Positions 8,395 to 16,350 of a stretch of DNA of 64,000 nt are shown here, piece after piece (position 1 is the first letter of the stretch; each line of letters opens with the position of its first letter). Source of the DNA: UBA2020 sp964551435 (GTDB lineage: Bacteria; Pseudomonadota; Alphaproteobacteria; Micavibrionales; UBA2020); contig CAZKBS010000001.1 of the NCBI GenBank assembly GCA_964551435.1, positions 434,001-498,000 on the forward strand, in the 5' to 3' direction. The position numbers were made by a program, and so were the translations under genes. The notes under the pieces are model-generated. The model was given only the letters and a program-made list of their open reading frames with translations, was not told where the DNA came from and searched no databases.

Positions 8395-8512
8395 ACTAGG
8401 AACACATTCTTTACCTTTGTGAATATGCTTCCTACGGAATTCTGAAGTTTGACCTTCATCTGTGCCTCCTCGTGATACCTTTCACCCCGCCCTTTCGAGG
8501 GCGGTTTTTTTT
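8395..8512 (+). ncRNA. Candidate small RNA with exposed anti-Shine-Dalgarno motif
   Basis: No coding frame of note. Short hairpins are visible: TTCC/GGAA (8429-8439), TGAAG/CTTCA (8443-8458) and GTGA/TCAC (8472-8485). An unpaired CCTCCT (8465-8470) lies between the last two, and a strong terminator ends the unit. CCUCCU displayed near a Rho-independent terminator is the layout of several alphaproteobacterial small RNAs (the cuckoo-type RNAs with anti-SD loops) that block ribosome binding sites. The 5' end is a guess placed after the CtrA-like box. It could instead be only the 3' untranslated region of the cotransporter gene. Confidence 0.4.
8487..8512 (+). terminator. Rho-independent terminator with UUCG tetraloop
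   Basis: Seven-base-pair stem CCGCCCT/AGGGCGG around a TTCG loop, followed by eight T. It ends transcription from the cotransporter gene or from the candidate small RNA. Confidence 0.9.
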
Positions 8513-8555
8513 GGTGCCTGTTTTCATTTGTCCCCGCCTGCTTTAGTCTGAAGAC

Positions 8556-9269
8556 ATGACAAAACGCATCCTTATCATCGCCGTTCATGGCGCAGGTCTG
8601 CAGGGCAGCTTTTTCGGGGCGCTCGCGCCGCATTTGCTCGATTTCGCCCTCAAGGCCGTAACTTTGCCCGGACATGACGCGCGGCGCGGCGATGCTTTGC
8701 TGGTCGATATCCCCGCGATGGCCGCGTGGCTGGGGCGCGAAATCGACGCTATTCCCGCCGAATATGATGTTGTGCTGCTGGGCCATTCGATGGGCGCCTT
8801 GGCGGCGCTGGAGGCCGCGGCGCATCCGCGCATCCGCGCGGCCGTGCTGCTCGGGGCGGCGGCGGAAATGCCGGTGCATCCCGATTTGCTGCAAACCGCG
8901 CGTGACAATCCGGCGGCGGCGGCTGATATGGTCGCCAAATGGGGCGTCTACCGCGCACATGCGCAGGCAGATACGCTGCGCACGGTCCTTGGCCATATGA
9001 TGGCCGCCGTGCCGTCCGCGGCGATCGGCCATGATCTTGCGGCGTGCAATGCCTACAAGGGCGCGGCGGCAGCGGCGGCGCGGGTGCAAAAACCTGCGCT
9101 GGTGCTGGCTGCGGACAGTGACAAGATGACGCCGCTTGCAGGGGCGCAGGCCTTGGCCGATATGCTGCCCCAGAGCACGTTTGTGATCGCCGAGGAAGCG
9201 GGGCATATGCTGCCCATCGAAAAGCCGCTTGAATGCGTCAATGAAATCAAGGCGTTCCTGCAGGGGTGA
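8556..9269 (+). CDS. Alpha/beta hydrolase (esterase-like)
   Basis: 237 residues, a compact alpha/beta hydrolase of the 2-hydroxynitrile-lyase/salicylate-esterase-like type. The oxyanion-hole HGAGLQG is at 11-17, the nucleophile elbow GHSMG at 76-80 (Ser78), the acid probably Asp in LAADSDKMTP, and the catalytic His in EEAGHMLPIEKP. There is no signal peptide, so it should be cytosolic. The substrate cannot be read from the sequence. It follows the terminator at 8512 and has no clear operon partner; the next gene starts 99 bases on. Confidence 0.85.
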   Translation: MTKRILIIAVHGAGLQGSFFGALAPHLLDFALKAVTLPGHDARRGDALLVDIPAMAAWLGREIDAIPAEYDVVLLGHSMGALAALEAAAHPRIRAAVLLGAAAEMPVHPDLLQTARDNPAAAADMVAKWGVYRAHAQADTLRTVLGHMMAAVPSAAIGHDLAACNAYKGAAAAAARVQKPALVLAADSDKMTPLAGAQALADMLPQSTFVIAEEAGHMLPIEKPLECVNEIKAFLQG

Positions 9270-9368
9270 TTTTGCTGCGCAGCGTTAAGATTTTCTCAAA
9301 CATCTCCTGATATGATGAAAGAACAATCGACGAAACGCCATTTCCTTACATTGAAGGAGAAGACAACT

Positions 9369-9542
9369 ATGGCCACAGCACATCTGTCCGCGCTGCAAAA
9401 AAAACACGAAGACCTCGAAAACCGCCTGAAGGTCGAATTGAAACACGCAGCCAGAGACGAGGCGCAGATTCGTCGCCTGAAGGAACAAAAGCTCCATATC
9501 AAAGAGCGCATAGAAAGATTGCAGGAAGGCACCGTGCATTAA
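9369..9542 (+). CDS. Small YdcH-like (DUF465) coiled-coil protein
   Basis: 57 residues, almost wholly helical and charged. It has the DUF465 pattern: HLSALQKKHEDLENRL at the start, then a repeated I-xx-L heptad to KERIERLQEG. Such proteins are very common in alphaproteobacteria and have no settled function. The ATG at 9369 is chosen because GGAGAAG lies just upstream; a longer reading from 9312 would add a segment without a ribosome site. The gene is single and ends at a strong terminator. Confidence 0.85.
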   Translation: MATAHLSALQKKHEDLENRLKVELKHAARDEAQIRRLKEQKLHIKERIERLQEGTVH

Positions 9543-9560
9543 GTGCCGTTTGCCTTCAAC

Positions 9561-9596
9561 AAAAAAGCCCCCGCGCACTGCGGGGGCTTTTTTTAT
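9561..9596. terminator. Bidirectional intrinsic terminator
   Basis: The stem AGCCCCCGC/GCGGGGGCT with a 5-base loop has A-run on the left and T-run on the right, so it can serve both the small plus-strand gene and the convergent DUF1013 gene. Confidence 0.9.
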
Positions 9597-9611
9597 GGCG
9601 TTTGCGGTGCT

Positions 9612-10322
9612 TTAACCGTTGGCGCGGGCATCGTCTTCGTCATCGATGTTCAAATCGTCAAGGTCATCGAGAGCGGGTGTTTTGCCGCTTTCGATAGCAG
9701 CGGGCGCCATGGACGGTGCAGGCGCGTTGGCCGCAGTTTCTTCGGCGGCATCATTGCCGAAAGTCGGGATGGGTTTGCCGGCAGCTTTCGCTTCGCGCTG
9801 GACGCGGCGCTGGGCACGGCGCACGGCTTTTTCCAGCTCTTCGCCTGTGCAAAGGCCGATTGACAGCGGGTCGGTCGGTTTCAGCGACGTCATCAGCGGA
9901 TGCGTTTTGCTCCGGATGGATTCAACCGTCGGCTTGGTCGAGCCGATGAGTTTGGCGATTTGCACGTCCGCCAGTTCCGGATAGCGCTTCAGCAGGTACA
10001 AAACCGCGTTCGGCTTTTCCGCGCGCTTGACGACAGGCGTATAGCGCGGACCCTTCGCGCGAGCGCGCGGCTTGGGCAGGTCGGTTTTGAGCATTTTCAG
10101 CTTCGCGCTGCTGGTTTTTTCGCAGCGCGCGATTTCTTCAGGCGTCAGCTCGCCATTCAGGATGGGGTTTGCGCCCATGATGCCGGCGTTCACTTCGCCA
10201 TCGGCGAGGGCTTGAACTTCCAGCGGGTGCAGGCCGCAGAATTCGGCGATTTGATCAAACGTCAAGGTCGTGTTGTCGACCAGCCACGACGCGGTGGCTT
10301 TGGGCATCAGGGGATAGGCCAT
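9612..10322 (-). CDS. DUF1013 / TrcR-family DNA-binding regulator
   Basis: 236 residues, matching the alphaproteobacteria-restricted DUF1013 family, members of which (TrcR) have been described as cell-cycle-linked transcription factors. Two helix-turn-helix-like stretches are visible: FDQIAEFCGLHPLEVQALADG near the start and ADVQIAKLIGSTKPTVESIR in the middle. A strongly basic helix follows (KAVRRAQRRVQREAKAAGK), then an acidic, low-complexity tail (LDDLDDLNIDDEDD). An AAGGAG site supports the start. A role in cell-cycle transcription is taken from the family. A CtrA-like box lies 1.2 kb away, a coincidence worth noting but no proof of a link. Confidence 0.85.
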   Translation of the reverse strand: MAYPLMPKATASWLVDNTTLTFDQIAEFCGLHPLEVQALADGEVNAGIMGANPILNGELTPEEIARCEKTSSAKLKMLKTDLPKPRARAKGPRYTPVVKRAEKPNAVLYLLKRYPELADVQIAKLIGSTKPTVESIRSKTHPLMTSLKPTDPLSIGLCTGEELEKAVRRAQRRVQREAKAAGKPIPTFGNDAAEETAANAPAPSMAPAAIESGKTPALDDLDDLNIDDEDDARANG

Positions 10323-10418
10323 GTGATAGTCTCCTTGCTTCTAAATTCCGGCCCCAAACGGCGGATATAGTTCATACGCACGCGCCACTTGGGAAAAGCA
10401 GCGACGACTGAAACAGGT

Positions 10419-10865
10419 TCAATCGTTTTGGGAAAACGTCGCCATCATAAGGGAATAGCGCGGAAAGTCCAGAAAATAATCCACAGCCCCGTGGCGGAGG
10501 ATGTTTTCAAGTGATTGTATTATAAGAGATTTACGCAGGCTCGCTGCGGGGTTTGGCAAGGCCGCGGCGCGGGCCTTCTTGCGGCAGGGCAGGCATAGCT
10601 GGGGGGGGCTGCCGCCCAATTCGCAAAGCTTGGCATGCATAAATTCAAGCGATTCGCGGTCCAGCTGGCCGAAGGGCGTGATTTGCGGACTGCTGCCGGT
10701 CTGGCCGTTTTGCGTGATCAGCGTGCGGCCCAAGAAATCATAGTTTTGATAGATCGTAGCGGCGGGTGTGCTGATGCGTACGCTCAGTACAACATCGGCA
10801 TTTTTCTCAAATTTATATACATTTGTCGCTGGAGGTGTTGAAATCCGGACTGAGCGCCGTGCCGC
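10419..10865 (-). CDS. Open frame downstream of hicA without a credible start
   Basis: Unrecognised. The frame is open for 149 codons directly after, and in the same frame as, the hicA stop codon. The only standard start inside it is a TTG at 10733 with no ribosome site. Near its beginning SVRISTPPAT and SVRISTPAAT occur 23 codons apart. They are encoded by clearly different codons (TCA versus AGC for Ser, and many third-base changes), which is a sign of selection at protein level. An ATG overlapping the hicA stop exists in another frame but stops after 18 codons. It may be a frameshifted gene, a former C-terminal part of HicA, or a gene with an unusual start. Confidence 0.4.
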   Translation of the reverse strand, partial: AARRSVRISTPPATNVYKFEKNADVVLSVRISTPAATIYQNYDFLGRTLITQNGQTGSSPQITPFGQLDRESLEFMHAKLCELGGSPPQLCLPCRKKARAAALPNPAASLRKSLIIQSLENILRHGAVDYFLDFPRYSLMMATFSQND

Positions 10866-11309
10866 TCATCGCTTCAGGCCTCTGGGGCCGAAGGGCGAGG
10901 GGGTGAAGCCTTGTGCCACCGGTGCGGGGCCGGGGTGTGCTACCAGCTCGCTGTGGCGCATATGCTGCCGCATCATCTGTTTCCATTGGCGTGTATCCTG
11001 AATGAAGCGGGTTTCCAGCTTGTAAGTCTCGTTTTCAGGCGTGGTTACTGCCTTTTCGCGTACTTTGGGCTGGCCGTTTTTGTTCAGGCCATTGGCGGTA
11101 AAGTAGCCCATGCCGTCCAGAATATTGCGCAGGGTTTTTTCGGTTTTGATATCCGTCGGAATGACCAGACGCTTTTGCTGGCCGAGTTTAGAATCCGGAT
11201 TTTCCTTGGTGTAAAACACGTGGCCGCCGCTGGTATGGTCGTAGGTGTAGCCGAGTTCACGGGCGGCGCGGACGACTTCGTGGTGCGTGCGTGGAATACC
11301 GGTGCTCAT
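10866..11309 (-). CDS. HicA-like toxin with C-terminal extension
   Basis: The first ~70 residues look like HicA, a small double-stranded-RNA-binding-fold mRNA interferase: HHEVVRAARELGYTYDHTSGGHVFYT, RLVIPTDIKTEKTLRNILDGMGY. His30 in SGGHVFY is in the place of the catalytic His of the usual GSHH motif. Typical HicA has 60-80 residues; this one has 147, with a tail of about 75 residues of mixed charge (ETRFIQDTRQWKQMMRQHMR) and a Gly/Pro-rich end. It overlaps the antitoxin-like gene by ATGA, with the antitoxin first, the reverse of the common hicAB order. It is probably half of a toxin-antitoxin pair; activity is unproven. Confidence 0.7.
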   Translation of the reverse strand: MSTGIPRTHHEVVRAARELGYTYDHTSGGHVFYTKENPDSKLGQQKRLVIPTDIKTEKTLRNILDGMGYFTANGLNKNGQPKVREKAVTTPENETYKLETRFIQDTRQWKQMMRQHMRHSELVAHPGPAPVAQGFTPSPFGPRGLKR

Positions 11310-11506
11310 TGTCTGACCTCAAAATCAAAAACGACTTCATCCGCTTTGACGTTATCCATTTGCAGGTATTCGAGAGCCAGCGTGCGCGACAGCTCAAAAA
11401 TCTGCTCCCGATCCTCATGCTCGACGTTAAAGCCGGGCATATCGTCGCTCGTGGCCAGATAAACGTTTTCCGGCTGGTGTTCGATGACGATGGTGATATG
11501 GCGCAT
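11306..11506 (-). CDS. HicB-like antitoxin, short form
   Basis: 66 residues resembling the partial RNase-H-like N-domain of HicB/DUF1902: MRHITIVIEHQPENVYLATSDDMPGFNVEHEDREQIFELS contains the usual Y-x-A-x-x-x-D-x-P-G pattern. There is no room for the C-terminal ribbon-helix-helix or HTH DNA-binding domain that most HicB proteins carry. It would neutralise the HicA-like protein by direct binding. It is the promoter-proximal gene and overlaps hicA by 4 bases. A weak AGGAT lies before the start. Confidence 0.65.
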   Translation of the reverse strand: MRHITIVIEHQPENVYLATSDDMPGFNVEHEDREQIFELSRTLALEYLQMDNVKADEVVFDFEVRQ

Positions 11507-11515
11507 TGCGGCTAT

Positions 11516-11540
11516 CCTGATACTTAATCAGGAAATTATA
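11516..11540 (-). promoter_or_regulatory. Probable hicB promoter and palindromic operator
   Basis: Read on the minus strand, TATAAT (11540-11535) forms a perfect -10 box. Just downstream lies the palindrome CCTGAT-N5-ATCAGG (11516-11532), over the expected transcription start and 10 bases before the hicB ATG. This is the usual place for autoregulation in toxin-antitoxin operons. No convincing -35 was found. Binding is inferred. Confidence 0.55.
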
Positions 11541-11613
11541 ATGCCATAAAATGCCTTCGGGTAGAAGAAAATGAATCCCCGCCACCCCCTAAAAGGTAAT
11601 AAATGGAATGTTT

Positions 11614-12597
11614 TCAGGGTTTTTCGGCGGTATTGACCCGCAAAATAACCTTGCCGAAATGCTGTCCGGCCTCCAGATAGTCGTGGGCGGCCTGCGCTTC
11701 GGACAGGGCATAGATGCGGTCGATGACCGGAGTGATTCGCTTGCGGGCGATAAACGGCCAGACGTTTTTCTTGAGCGCCTTGGCGATTTTGCCCTTGGCC
11801 GCCGTGCTTTGCGGCCGCAGGGTCGATCCGGTCATGACCAGACGTTTTGACATGATTTGAAAAATATCAATCTCGGCGCTGCGGCCGCGCTGCATGGCGA
11901 TGCTGACATGGCGCCCGCCGGGGGCCAGGATTTTCAGGTTGCGCGGAATATAATCCCCGCCCACCATATCCAGTATCACATCAACGCCCTTGCCGTCGGT
12001 TTCGCGCAAAATTTCGGTATCGAATTCCGCCGCTCTGTAGTTGATGGCCTTGTTTGCGCCCAGCTTCAGGCAGGCGGTGCATTTAACGTCGCTGCCGGCG
12101 GTCACATAAACCTTGGCGCCAAAAGCACGCGCCATCTGTATCGCCGTCGTGCCGATGCCGGAGGCGCCGCCGTGCACCAGCACGCGCTCTCCTTTTTGCA
12201 GCCCGCCGCGTTCGAATAAATTCGTCCAGACGGTAAAAAATGTTTCAGGGATTCCTGCTGCCGCAATCCAGCCCAGATTTTTCGGCAGCGGCAGACACTG
12301 CACGGCGGGCACAACGCAATATTCCGCATAGCCGCCGCCTGCAACCAGTGCGCAGATTTTCTGCCCCGTCTTGATTCCGCTGACGCCGCTGCCTGTCATC
12401 ACCACGTCGCCGGAAATTTCAAGTCCGGGAATATCGGTCACGCCCTCCGGCGGCGGATAAAGCCCGCGGCGCTGCAAAAGATCGGGACGATTGACGCCGG
12501 CGGCGCGCACACGCACCAGCACCTCGCCCGCGCGCGGCATCGGGACGGGCACTTCTGCCGTGACCAGTTTCTGGTCGCGGATGATGGCAGCTGTCAT
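11614..12597 (-). CDS. Zinc-independent quinone oxidoreductase (MDR superfamily)
   Basis: About 327 residues from the chosen ATG, the usual length for NAD(P)H:quinone oxidoreductases of the QOR/PIG3 type. The GroES-like N-domain (AGVNRPDLLQRRGLYPPPEG, PGLEISGDVV) is followed by a Rossmann domain with VLVHGGASGIGTTAIQMARAFGA. The catalytic-zinc Cys/His pattern of alcohol dehydrogenases is absent. It probably reduces quinones or enones with NADPH in the cytosol. The open frame extends to 12705, but the family N-terminus begins at TAAII, so 12597 is preferred; no start has a good ribosome site. It is divergent from the DUF1192 gene. Confidence 0.87.
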   Translation of the reverse strand: MTAAIIRDQKLVTAEVPVPMPRAGEVLVRVRAAGVNRPDLLQRRGLYPPPEGVTDIPGLEISGDVVMTGSGVSGIKTGQKICALVAGGGYAEYCVVPAVQCLPLPKNLGWIAAAGIPETFFTVWTNLFERGGLQKGERVLVHGGASGIGTTAIQMARAFGAKVYVTAGSDVKCTACLKLGANKAINYRAAEFDTEILRETDGKGVDVILDMVGGDYIPRNLKILAPGGRHVSIAMQRGRSAEIDIFQIMSKRLVMTGSTLRPQSTAAKGKIAKALKKNVWPFIARKRITPVIDRIYALSEAQAAHDYLEAGQHFGKVILRVNTAEKP

Positions 12598-12708
12598 TGT
12601 TTGCGGAAGGTCAGGCGCTTTTTTCACGGTCTGGATTTCCCCGCGGGCTGTATTTATAGTGAAGGCGGATGTCATCGGCAGGACAGGCCAACCCCAAAGG
12701 AGCATAGC

Positions 12709-12906
12709 ATGATTTTCGACGAGGATTCAGAGCCGAAAAACAAAAAACCCGCCCTGCGCCCGCTCGACAAAATGTCGGTGGATGAATTGCGTGAATATTT
12801 GCAATCTCTCGAGGTGGAAAAACAGCGCGTCAGCGCGGAAATCGAGCGCAAGCAAAAACATATGCAGGCGATGGATGCGCTGTTTGGCGGGAAAGGCGGC
12901 GGCTAG
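12709..12906 (+). CDS. Small DUF1192 protein
   Basis: 65 residues with the DUF1192 signature: an acidic start (IFDEDSEPK), then LRPLDKMSVDELREYLQSLEVEKQRVSAEIERK, a helical coiled-coil end and a Gly-rich tail. The family is common in alphaproteobacteria and of unknown function; the helix suggests a partner-binding role. AAAGGAG lies 7 bases before the ATG. It is divergent from the oxidoreductase and ends 15 bases from the convergent DotI-like gene. Confidence 0.85.
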   Translation: MIFDEDSEPKNKKPALRPLDKMSVDELREYLQSLEVEKQRVSAEIERKQKHMQAMDALFGGKGGG

Positions 12907-12921
12907 GCGGCAGGCACCTGT

Positions 12922-13584
12922 CTAGCGTGCGTTTGTCGAGCGGACCACGCGCCAGCCGTCAATCACCATGCCTTCGGGAGCGTTTTCGGCATCCGTGCGG
13001 ATAATAATCGCCTGCGCTTCGAAGTTACCGCCGGCGACCTGCTGGTGTTCACCGTTCTCGTCGATTTTATAAAAGCTGATAAGCAGCGGCAGCGTCACGT
13101 TCCACGCATAAACACCCCCGATGGGGCCGCTCGCGACAAAAGCGGGGTTCGACGTCGCAATCGTCGACATTTCATTGCCACGCAGGTTCACCATATCCAG
13201 CACTTTGGCATCGCGCATGTAGGTTACAAATTCGCGGAAGCCTTTTTCGCTGAAAACGGGACGGTATTCGCGGATCTTGTTTTCAATTTCCGCCGGTTTG
13301 TGGGTCATCAGATCTGCGGCCAACCCTTTGAACCAGTCGCCGACTTCTTCGGCGGTGCGGTGCGGGTTTGACAGGATTTTCTGCGCCTGCAAATAGGGGT
13401 CTTTGTATTCCATCCAGCTTTTATCGACCTTCACCGGCGCTTCGTTATACGACTCCGGCGGCGGTTCGGGCGGGCCGTCTTTTTCTTCGCCCGGCAGAGC
13501 CTCCAGGATAACCTGTGCCTCCGCAACGGGACTGAACAAAAGAAGCGCCGCCAGCAAACTGCCGGCCCATCTGGATGTTTTCAT
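12922..13584 (-). CDS. Lone DotI/IcmL-like periplasmic protein
   Basis: 220 residues: a Sec signal peptide (1-23, AEA/Q), a Pro/Glu-rich linker (about 30-45), then a domain to the C-terminus. The domain shows the pattern of DotI/IcmL of type IVB secretion systems: FREFVTYMRDAKVLDMV, then GGVYAWNVTLPLLISFY, then a strand pair ending in QAIIIRTDAENAPEGMVI. DotI proteins normally have a transmembrane anchor and sit beside dotH/dotG; here there is a cleavable-looking signal and no other secretion gene in the window. The family call rests on pattern only. Function is unknown; it may be a free-standing domain used in the envelope. Confidence 0.6.
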   Translation of the reverse strand: MKTSRWAGSLLAALLLFSPVAEAQVILEALPGEEKDGPPEPPPESYNEAPVKVDKSWMEYKDPYLQAQKILSNPHRTAEEVGDWFKGLAADLMTHKPAEIENKIREYRPVFSEKGFREFVTYMRDAKVLDMVNLRGNEMSTIATSNPAFVASGPIGGVYAWNVTLPLLISFYKIDENGEHQQVAGGNFEAQAIIIRTDAENAPEGMVIDGWRVVRSTNAR

Positions 13585-13620
13585 GCGAAACCCCTCCGCT
13601 TGTTTAAGTCTGGTTGTGCC

Positions 13621-16317
13621 TTACGCCGCGCGGGCGATGGCACGCAGTACGTAGTGCAGGATGCCGCCGTTTTTGAAGTATTCGATTTCATCCAGCGTAT
13701 CGATGCGGCACAGAACCGTGAAGGTTTCGACCGCGCCGTTTTCGCGTTTCATCGTGACGGTCAGATCCATGCGGGGTTTAAGGCCGCTTTCGATACCCGT
13801 CACGTCAAAGCTTTCGTTGCCGGTCAGCTTCAGGTCGGCGCGCGTCTGGCCATCCTTGAATTGCAGCGGCAGTACGCCCATGCCAACAAGGTTCGAGCGG
13901 TGGATGCGCTCGAAGCTTTCCGCAATCACGGCCTTGACGCCCAGAAGGTTCGTGCCTTTGGCCGCCCAGTCACGCGACGAGCCCGTGCCGTATTCCTTGC
14001 CCGCGATAATCAGCAGCGGCGTTTTGGCGCCGACATATTTCATCGCGGCATCGTAAATCGGCATCACTTCACCGGTGGGGACGTGTTTGGTCACGCCGCC
14101 TTCGACGCCCGGCACCATTTCGTTTTTGATACGGATGTTGGCGAACGTGCCGCGCATCATCACTTCGTGGTTGCCGCGCCGCGCGCCGTAGGAGTTGAAA
14201 TCCGCCGGCGTGACGCGGTGGCCGATCAGGTATTTGCCAGCCGGGCTGTCTTTTTTGATCGAACCTGCGGGCGAGATGTGGTCGGTCGTGATGGAATCAC
14301 CGAAAACGCCCAGCAGATAGGCGCCCTTGATGTCATGCACGGCGTCTGTCTGTTTGGAGATATTGGTGAAGTACGGCGGGTTCTGCACATAGGTGGAGCC
14401 GTTATCCCAGTTATAGGTCATGCCGCCCGACGTTTTGACGCCTTGCCATTCGGCGGGGCCTTCGAACACGTTGGCGTAGCGGGATTTGAACATCTCCGAC
14501 GTCAGCGCCTGCGCAAGTGCTGCCTGCACCTCGGCCTGCGACGGCCAGATGTCTTTCAGGTAAACGGCCTTGCCGTCCTTGTCGATGCCGATCGGATCGA
14601 TGGAAAGGTCGATTTTCATCGAACCCGCCAGCGCATAAGCGACAACCAGCGGCGGGGAGGCGAGATAGTTCGCCTTGACGAACGGATGGATGCGGCCTTC
14701 GAAGTTGCGGTTACCCGACAGAACGCCCGCAACCGTCAGGTCGCCTTCCTTGATGGCGTTTTCGATGGCTTCGGGCAGCGGGCCCGAGTTGCCGATGCAG
14801 GTCGTGCAGCCATAACCGACAAGGTTGAAGCCGAGGGCATCGAGGTCTTTTTGCAGGCCGGCCTTTTCAAGATAATCCGTCACGACCTGAGAGCCCGGCG
14901 CGAGGGAGGTTTTGACCCACGGTTTCACTGTCAGGCCGCGTTCGCGTGCTTTGCGCGCGACAAGACCCGCGCCGATCATGACCGACGGGTTTGACGTGTT
15001 GGTGCAGCTGGTGATGGCGGCAATCGTCACATGGCCGTGTTCCATGCTGAAATCGTGGCCTTTGACCGCAACCGATGTTTTGGTCTTGTCGGCGCCGACG
15101 TCCGCGGCCAGTACTTCGTTGAAATTCGCGGCGGCTTTGGCCAGCGCCACGCGGTCTTGCGGGCGCTTGGGGCCTGCCAGCGAAGGCTCGACAGCGCCGA
15201 GGTCCAGCTCCAGCGTATCGGTGAAAACGGGGTCGGGGCTGTTTGCATCGCGCCACATGCCCTGTGCCTTCGCGTATTCTTCGACCAGCTTGACGCGGTG
15301 TTCGTCGCGGCCGGTGAAACGCAGATAGTTCAGCGTTTCGTTGTCGATGGGAAAGAAGCCGCAGGTCGCGCCGTATTCGGGCGCCATGTTGGCAATCGTC
15401 GCGCGGTCGGCCAGCGACAGGTTGTTAAGGCCGCTGCCGTAGAATTCAACGAATTTGTTGACCACGCCTTTTTTGCGCAGCATTTGCGTGACCATGAGAA
15501 CGAGGTCGGTCGCCGTCGTGCCTTCTTTCATCTGGCCCGTCAGTTTGAAGCCGATGACTTCGGGGATAAGCATGGATACGGGCTGGCCTAGCATCGCGGC
15601 TTCCGCCTCGATACCGCCAACGCCCCAGCCGAGAACCGCAAGGCCGTTCACCATGGTGGTGTGGCTGTCGGTGCCGACCAGCGTGTCGGGATAGGCCACG
15701 GTGCGGCCCTGTTTGCTTTCGTCTTCTTCGGTCCAGACGGTTTGCGACAGATATTCAAGGTTGACCTGATGGCAAATGCCGGTGCCCGGGGGCACGACGC
15801 GGAAACGGTTGAAGGCTTTGGACCCCCAGCGCAGGAACACATAGCGCTCCATGTTGCGTTCGAACTCGCGCTTGACGTTCGCTTCGAAGGCTTTCGGGCT
15901 GCCGAAATCGTCGACCATGACCGAGTGGTCGATGACAAGGTCAACGTTCGCGAGCGGGTTGATTTTTTTCGGGTCGCCGCCCAGCGTCACCATCGCATCG
16001 CGCATCGCGGCGAGGTCGACCACGGCGGGCACGCCGGTGAAATCCTGCATCAGCACGCGCGCGGGGCGGTAGGCGATCTCGCGGGTGCTTTTTTTATCTT
16101 TCAGCCACTCGGCCACAGCCTTCACGTCGTCGGTGCTGACGCTCTGGCCATCTTCGAAACGCAGCAGGTTTTCCAGCAGCACTTTCAGGGAATAGGGTAG
16201 CTTCGTGATATCGCCGATGCTCTTGGCCGCTTCGCTCAGGCTGAAGTAGTCATACTCCTTGCCATCGACGGTGAGGGTTTTGCGGGTCTTGAGCGTATCA
16301 TGTCCGGTGGTGGTCAC
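13621..16317 (-). CDS. acnA: Aconitate hydratase A
   Basis: Interconverts citrate and isocitrate in the TCA cycle by a 4Fe-4S cluster. 898 residues, the normal length of AcnA/IRP-type aconitases. Cluster ligands are visible as C438 in TSCTNTSNP and C504/C507 in GCTTCIGNSGPL. The catalytic C-terminal swivel domain has GKEYGTGSSRDWAAKGTNLLGV. The start is GTG (MTTTGHDTLK), chosen because GGGAG lies 8 bases upstream. It is a single gene, divergent from the ccm operon. A 7-bp hairpin lies in its leader. Confidence 0.97.
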   Translation of the reverse strand: MTTTGHDTLKTRKTLTVDGKEYDYFSLSEAAKSIGDITKLPYSLKVLLENLLRFEDGQSVSTDDVKAVAEWLKDKKSTREIAYRPARVLMQDFTGVPAVVDLAAMRDAMVTLGGDPKKINPLANVDLVIDHSVMVDDFGSPKAFEANVKREFERNMERYVFLRWGSKAFNRFRVVPPGTGICHQVNLEYLSQTVWTEEDESKQGRTVAYPDTLVGTDSHTTMVNGLAVLGWGVGGIEAEAAMLGQPVSMLIPEVIGFKLTGQMKEGTTATDLVLMVTQMLRKKGVVNKFVEFYGSGLNNLSLADRATIANMAPEYGATCGFFPIDNETLNYLRFTGRDEHRVKLVEEYAKAQGMWRDANSPDPVFTDTLELDLGAVEPSLAGPKRPQDRVALAKAAANFNEVLAADVGADKTKTSVAVKGHDFSMEHGHVTIAAITSCTNTSNPSVMIGAGLVARKARERGLTVKPWVKTSLAPGSQVVTDYLEKAGLQKDLDALGFNLVGYGCTTCIGNSGPLPEAIENAIKEGDLTVAGVLSGNRNFEGRIHPFVKANYLASPPLVVAYALAGSMKIDLSIDPIGIDKDGKAVYLKDIWPSQAEVQAALAQALTSEMFKSRYANVFEGPAEWQGVKTSGGMTYNWDNGSTYVQNPPYFTNISKQTDAVHDIKGAYLLGVFGDSITTDHISPAGSIKKDSPAGKYLIGHRVTPADFNSYGARRGNHEVMMRGTFANIRIKNEMVPGVEGGVTKHVPTGEVMPIYDAAMKYVGAKTPLLIIAGKEYGTGSSRDWAAKGTNLLGVKAVIAESFERIHRSNLVGMGVLPLQFKDGQTRADLKLTGNESFDVTGIESGLKPRMDLTVTMKRENGAVETFTVLCRIDTLDEIEYFKNGGILHYVLRAIARAA

Positions 16318-16350
16318 GTTTGAAAACTCCCTTGGGTATCCGGTGGATAA

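Noticed and set aside
12922..13584. DotI-like gene as part of a type IVB secretion locus
   Set aside because: No other dot/icm component is in the window; aconitase and DUF1192 are its neighbours.
13600..14994. A 464-codon open frame opposite acnA
   Set aside because: It lies wholly over a clear aconitase gene and shows the same Arg/His/Phe-rich antisense composition.
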